The translations under genes were made by a program, and so were the position numbers. The notes beneath the pieces are model-generated. The model was not told the DNA's origin. It searched no databases and saw only the letters and a program-made list of their open reading frames with translations. A stretch of 25,309 bases of DNA from Emmonsiellopsis sp. PD_33. Taxonomy: Eukaryota; Ascomycota; Eurotiomycetes; Onygenales; Ajellomycetaceae. Location: contig JANTQF010000440.1 of assembly GCA_032988165.1 (NCBI GenBank), positions 1 to 25,309 on the forward strand. The letters run 5' to 3'. Positions 20,203 to 25,309 of this stretch are shown here, in pieces; positions within the stretch are counted from its first letter, which is position 1; each line of letters begins with the position of its first letter.

Positions 20203-20984
20203 GAGGAAAAGGTATGTGGCGCGAAATCAACGACAGCGGGTCAAAGGATTAGGGAACATTGGACCTTTAGTTTGGAAATAAGTAATTCCATATTCCGTAT
20301 CTCCATATTCCATATCGAAGAATATGTAAATCTGGACGCGCATCCCGATTAGGAAATCGGGGATAGTTTCATATTTACTAAAAATAAGAAAATAAAAAAA
20401 AAGAATACTCCGTAGCTTGTACGCGTAAATCTGTGCCCCGCCATCCATCCATGTCCTTTATTAACCAGATTAACTAACTACATAGTTCAATCGGGGATAG
20501 CAATGGTGGGGCAGTGTCTAACCATCTCCAGCTCTCCGACAGCCTTCAATGTAACGGTAGACGCTGGAAGACCTCAACACCGCGCAGTGCATGTCCTTCT
20601 TTTCGTCGTTCGGCCCTCTCCGTCTCCAATCTAGACGGGGCGAAATTTGCGGCACCTGGGTATTATTAGTTTTTACACATCGCCAAGCGGACATTCGGTC
20701 TCTATCGCGTGTGGAGTTAACTTGATTTAAGAGGAGCGAGATATCCAAGTATTTTTCAGCTTTGTGGAGAACTTCTTTCATTTCATTAGTTATTCGCGTT
20801 TCTATTCTTGCGTCGAGATTTCAGCCGCCAATTTATCTAATCTATTCAGCTGTTTTACCCCGCCTGAATATCTCCTTCTGAACCGTGAACAATCGCGGGG
20901 TTTCGAACGCAATCAGATATCCAGATAAACCGTTGACAGGCAATTGAAGGGCTTCAGATCCAATTACTCCTAAACAATTCAAAA
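20203..20984. other. Upstream region of the ADGF gene
   Basis: No gene seen. A 15-bp tandem duplication with one mismatch (TCCATATTCC-type) lies at 20287-20316. The short minus-strand frames here do not look coding. The promoter of the deaminase gene should lie within the last few hundred bases; no clear TATA box was found. Confidence 0.5.
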
Positions 20985-22831
20985 ATGCCAACTTTGATCC
21001 CGGCCTGTATTCCCGACGATGTCAGCGAATCCGTCGCAAAACACATGCAGGCACGGCAGGCCCTGATATCAGAGGAGAAACAACAACGTAGCGGTATATA
21101 TACGCCCCGACTCTCCTGAACAAATCCACTCCCAGTTAGAACCCCCCCCTTAATAACACTACGAACAAAACCAGATGCCATCTTCCGCACAACCCTCACC
21201 CCAACCGCACAACGCGCCTGCGCCATCGTTTCCCGCATCCGCGCCGACGAAGCCACCAACATCTGGCGAAAAGCCAGCAACGGAGACGATGGCGACGAAG
21301 AGCTGTATCCGGGAATGATGTTCACGCTCGCAAAAGCGCGCATGGAGTCGACGAAGCTCTGGCATATCGCGCGCAAGATGCCCAAGGGCGCCCTGCTGCA
21401 TTGCCATATGGGCGCCATGGTGGATTTGAAGTGGCTGTATGAGCTGACGCTGGCGACGGAGGGGATGTATTTTTTCTCGCCGGTGGCGTTGGATTGTGAG
21501 AGGGAGAGGGGGAGGGCTGGTGTGCAGTTCCAATATTGTAGTGTGGCTCCTGAGAGGGTTGAGGGGGCTGCTGGGGCGGTTTGGGAGGCTGGGTATGTGC
21601 CTGGGACGCTGGTTGAGGCGAGGGTTGCGGCGGATACGTTTCCTGATGGGGGGAGGGAGGGGTTTGTGCAGTGGTTGGTTGGAAGGACGTCGATTCTTGA
21701 GAAGGAGTCTATTGAGCATCATCTTGGTGTGGATGCTGTGTGGAGGAAGTTTACGTCGGGGTTTATTATCCTTGGTTCGATTATTTACTATGAGCCCATT
21801 TTGAGGGCGTTTATTCGGAAGCTCCTGCAGACGATTGCTGAGGACGGGGTGCAGTGGGTTGAGTTGCGGGATACGTTTACCACGCCGTATATCCTGGAGG
21901 GCCAGGATAGGCCCACGGATGACTATAATGATATGGTGAGGGCGATTGGGGAGGAGATTGAGAAGTTCAAGAAGACGAAGGAGGGGGAGAACTTTTGGGG
22001 TGGACGGATCATCTGGACTGCCTTGCGGATGATGGACGCGGAGTATATTATTCAGAGTATGTTGGCCATCCCTTATTATATAGTTAACATATATCTACTT
22101 TCTGAAAGACACAGCTAACCAACCCTACCCCAGACATGCAAAAATGCATCCGCGCCAAAAAGGCCTATCCGCACCTGATCGCCGGCTTCGACCTCGTCGG
22201 CCAAGAAGATCTCGGCCGCCCGCACAAGGACATAACACCCGAACTGATGTGGTTCCGTCAAAAACGCATCGAAGAGAATCTCGAGATCCCCTTCTTCTTC
22301 CACGCCGGTGAATGTCTCGGCGACGGCGACAGCACGGACGAGAATCTCTACGATGCAATCATCATGGGCACCCGGCGCATCGGGCATGGCTTCTCGCTAT
22401 ACAAGCATCCCAAGCTGATTGATATGGTCAAAGAGAAGCGCATACTGATTGAAAGCTGCCCAATCTCGAATGAGGTGCTGAGGCTTACGTCGACTGTGCT
22501 TGCACATCCGCTGCCGGCGCTGCTTGCGCGCGGTGTCCCGGCTTCATTGAGTAATGATGATCCAGCGATGTTGGGGCAAGGGACGTCAGGGATGTCGCAT
22601 GATTTCTGGGAGGCGTTGCAGGCATGGGAAAATCTGGGGCTTGCGGGGCTAGGGTCTCTGGCGGAAAATAGTGTGCGGTGGGGGGCTTATGAGGATCAGA
22701 CGGAGGAGGAGTGGCAGGCGGATATCAACAAGGGGCTAGAGGGGGTCGGGGTGAGGGCGGAGAGAATGAGACAGTGGCGTGAGTCGTGGGAGAGGTTTTG
22801 TCAGTGGATTGTGGATGAGTATGGGGAGTAA
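20985..22831 (+). CDS. ADGF/CECR1-type adenosine deaminase, three exons
   Basis: Zinc-dependent deaminase of the amidohydrolase superfamily, converting adenosine or deoxyadenosine to inosine in purine salvage. Exons 20985-21093, 21175-22056 and 22134-22831 give 562 aa, the usual length of ADGF-type (ADA2/CECR1) proteins and much longer than ADA1. Metal and catalytic motifs are all intact: HCH at 112-114, FHAGE with His387 and Glu390, GHG with His415, SCPISNEV, and SNDDP with Asp472-Asp473. Introns of 81 and 77 nt join in phase; the second has GCTAAC. Animal ADA2 is secreted, but this N-terminus (MPTLIPACIPDDVSESVAKH) has no signal peptide, so the enzyme is probably intracellular. Codon third positions swing from C-rich after each intron to G/T-rich toward the end of each exon. 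Substrate is inferred from family; N6-modified adenosine or AMP-like substrates are possible. Confidence 0.92.
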
Positions 22832-23666
22832 ATGGTATCATCTGGGGCTTTGCTGATTCCATTTTAAATCCTATGGGGTTGTATGCGGAGGTATTGATAT
22901 CCACTGGCTTTTAAGTGGGTGCTGCTTTAAACAATTTTCAACATTCACCATCTTACAGATTCCTTTATTGTGGTATTTGGATAGATTTAACACATCCAGT
23001 AACTAGAAATATGAGATATGTATTTATCTTTGGTTCGAGTCCAATTTTTTCATTGTTTATGTTCATCATCGAGTCCCACATACATTCATTAACCCCCCCC
23101 TGTCGAGGCTGGAACCATCACCCCCCGCTTATATCTCTCCAAATAACCCCCCAAGAGACCATCAACAACCATCCCAACAACAAAATCAAACCGAGGATGC
23201 CCTCCTCGTATTCTAAACTTATTTGGTGTTAAATTTATAATTAAGGAGATCGGAGGTCTGTCTTTGGTTTGATTTAATCACCCCTTGTCCGCATTTGTTG
23301 GAAGATACCTGCTCTGATTTTGAATATCACCGTATTTCTCCCAAGAACAAACCCCCCAAAATACGGTCATTATCATCATGGGCTATTTGGGACCTGAGGT
23401 TTTCATTCCTGTAGTTCAGGGGTGAGGATTGTCTAGACTTGGCATGCATTCCCGCTAAAATCCTGAAATATCAAACATTAACGGAGATGATCAGTTAACA
23501 TAACCATCTGCCAGTCACCAGCTAAGAGATGACCCATCCATCCCCTCCACGAGAATAGAGGCCCTGGATCTCCTCCGACAACTAGGTAACATTCAAAAAG
23601 TGCAAATCTCGCAGGGTGATTCCTTTCCCTGGCGGAGAGTTTATTCACACCTGAGTTCCAACCGCC
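22832..23666. other. Intergenic region, no gene seen
   Basis: Lies between two plus-strand genes. It has C-run-rich sequence at 23088-23160 and an isolated tRNA T-arm-like hairpin at about 23029-23045, but no complete tRNA. The promoter of the dioxygenase gene must lie at its 3' end; the start codon context CCGCCATGG is good. Confidence 0.5.
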
Positions 23667-24957
23667 ATGGCGACCACCACCGAATCTCAAACTGGTTATA
23701 CACAGATTGAGCTGGCAACAGCTTACGGGCCAGCCTTTCGGCAGGTCTCAACGGCCGAACCTCGCAATGCTACCCTAGAAGAGATCCCAATCATTGATAT
23801 TTCAGGAATCTACGGCACGTTGGAGGACCGCAAGAACCTGGCTGCAAATGTGAAGAACGCGGCCGAGTTGCACGGATTTTTCTATGTCAAAAACCACGGC
23901 ATTAACGGGGGAATCATAAACGCTGCCCTGGAGCAGACAAGGATATTCTTCGCCCAGTCACTGGATAAGAAGGACATGGCGAGCAAAGAGAAATCCGCAT
24001 TTTATAACGGCTATTCGCGACCCAAGTCGTCGCAGATTAGTCGGACTGAATCCAGGGGTCTGTGGCCCGTCTTTTCTGTGTACATGATTTTGTTCATCCT
24101 CCCTAAAATACACTGTGAGATACATCTAACTTGATAGTTATCAGATACAAAGGAGGCGTTCATGTTCCGCTATGATCCACAATACGACCCCGAAACGAAA
24201 GATCTAAACAATATCCCCCCAGCAGTTCAATCGAAACTCATGAACGAATCGTTCTTCTGGGAAGAAACAAAACATCTCCCAGGCTTCCAAGATGCCTATA
24301 TCAACTATTGGCAAGCATGTCTTACCCTTTCCCGCCGCTTAATTCGCATTTTCGCCCTCGCCTTAGATCTCCCAGAGACCTACTTCGACTCCATAGTCAC
24401 GTACCCGGGCGCCGACGCTGTGATGAACTTCTACCCTGCCATGCACCCAGCAGATATCCCCGGCTGTACCGATGTCGGTATCGGTTCACACACTGACATG
24501 CAGTGCTTCACGCTCCTATGGCAGGATATGGTGGGCGGGTTACAGATTCTCAATTCGAAGAATGAATGGATCAAAGCTACTCCAATCCAGGATACGATGG
24601 TGGTTAATATTGGCGATTTCTTAATGCGGTTGTCGAATGATCGGTTCAAGTCGACTGTGCATCGGGTTTATAATCATTGTACCGTGGACCGGATCAGTAT
24701 GCCGTTCTTTTTCGGGTTCAATTATAATGAGGAGTGCAGTGTGGTGCCGACTTGTACGGATGAGAATAATCCGCCGAAATATGAGCCGATTTCTTGCGGG
24801 GAGGTACGTCTTTATTCTGTTATCTGCTTGGGCTAGTGTTTTTATGCTCCGTTATGTTAGGAATCATAGGGCCCTTCCTGTTCATTGACGATGCATATAG
24901 TGGTGTGCTCTACGTTTCAAGCCACGAATCGAGAAATGTTTTAATCTGGCGACCTGA
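23667..24957 (+). CDS. Isopenicillin N synthase-like 2-oxoglutarate/Fe(II) dioxygenase, three exons
   Basis: Non-haem iron oxygenase of the DIOX_N plus 2OG-FeII_Oxy family. Exons 23667-24057, 24145-24803 and 24901-24957 give 368 aa, typical for the family. Intron 1 (87 nt, G|GTCTGT donor, TCTAAC branch, CAG acceptor) joins TESR to DTKEAF, as in relatives. Intron 2 (97 nt, GAG|GTACGT) leads to a short last exon starting WCALRFK; this end is less certain. The N-terminal domain begins IPIIDISGIYG and includes AELHGFFYVKNHGI. The iron ligands are His246, Asp248 (SHTDM) and His303 (STVHRVYN); Arg313 and Ser315 (RIS) bind the 2-oxoglutarate carboxylate. No signal peptide or membrane segment. Members act in secondary metabolism, flavonoid or gibberellin-like oxidation and catabolism; the substrate cannot be told here. 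No backbone biosynthetic gene adjoins it within the window. Confidence 0.9.
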
Positions 24958-25309
24958 GACGGCTAGGGGTTTTTATTCCGCGCCTTTCCGGAGGCGTTTG
25001 AGAGCAATGTGTGGAAGCACATTAAGTTGAAATTGTTCCTGTGTTGGGCTTCATGGTAATTCAAGCGTGCGTACTTTTCTTCTAATTTTTTTAATTTTGG
25101 GCCTCCTTATGAGTATGAATGTTTCTCCTTTTATTATTCATACCTTACAAGCCGCATGGCGCTCGCTTTGCTCGCTCCCGGCCAGTGTGTAAACCGAATC
25201 GATTCGAATTAACCCCCAAAAAAAACTACTTTTCTAAATTTCTCAACAACCAGAGTAGATACAGAGATGTAGTTAATTAATAAAAGAATAGCTCACTGAG
25301 AGCTACATA
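24958..25309. other. 3' flank of the dioxygenase gene, no gene seen
   Basis: AT-rich sequence to the end of the window with no convincing open frame. It should contain the polyadenylation site of the dioxygenase gene. Confidence 0.5.

Noticed and set aside
21159..21722. 187-codon minus-strand frame rich in Arg and Pro
   Set aside because: Antisense shadow of the deaminase exon 2; the sense strand carries complete catalytic motifs.
23029..23045. tRNA-like B box GGTTCGAGTCC with a short stem
   Set aside because: No matching acceptor stem, D arm or anticodon arm is found upstream, so it is an isolated chance match or a degenerate fragment.

Overview
The window looks like nuclear DNA of a filamentous ascomycete, probably a eurotiomycete (Aspergillus-like); the lineage is inferred from gene style, not proven. 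Genes carry short introns (54 to 118 nt), many with clear CTAAC-type branch points. The recognisable proteins are eukaryotic housekeeping families plus typical fungal accessory families. I reassembled nine genes by joining exons across introns; several exons are too short to stand out as open frames. Layout: (1) 1-1160, a purine-rich, gene-free tract with G12 and G18 runs. (2) 1161-6108 minus, translation initiation factor eIF4G in five exons, including a 3' terminal exon easily missed. (3) 6109-9232, a long stretch with no convincing gene; its first 769 nt contain no ATG on the eIF4G strand and probably form leader and promoter. (4) 9233-9802 minus, a small secreted eight-cysteine protein with a dibasic processing site. 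(5) 10632-11752 plus, an unrecognised two-exon protein. (6) 11753-12968, AT-rich, including about 680 bp with a single CpG. (7) 12969-14600 minus, a fungal APH-family phosphotransferase-like protein. (8) 16409-17229 minus, RER1 (Golgi-to-ER retrieval receptor), divergent from (9) 17693-18804 plus, mitochondrial enoyl-CoA hydratase, with a CCTCGG fatty-acid-response-type motif between them. (10) 19114-19728 minus, a small Gly/Gln-rich repeat protein of hydrophilin type with a TATA box and stress-element-like sites. (11) 20985-22831 plus, an ADGF/CECR1-type adenosine deaminase. (12) 23667-24957 plus, an isopenicillin N synthase-like 2-oxoglutarate/Fe(II) dioxygenase. The genes do not form an operon or an obvious pathway; translation, vesicle trafficking, beta-oxidation, stress protection and nucleoside metabolism are mixed, as is normal in a fungal chromosome arm. 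The dioxygenase and the APH-like gene are accessory-type families, but no cluster backbone enzyme is present. I found no convincing tRNA or rRNA, no CRISPR, no intact transposon and no clearly new multigene system. The more interesting signals are fine-scale: a GC-AG intron in the hydratase, an in-frame stop-free intron with a weak donor in RER1, the hidden last exon of eIF4G, the CpG-depleted block, and a C-rich to G-rich sawtooth in strand skew that resets at introns.
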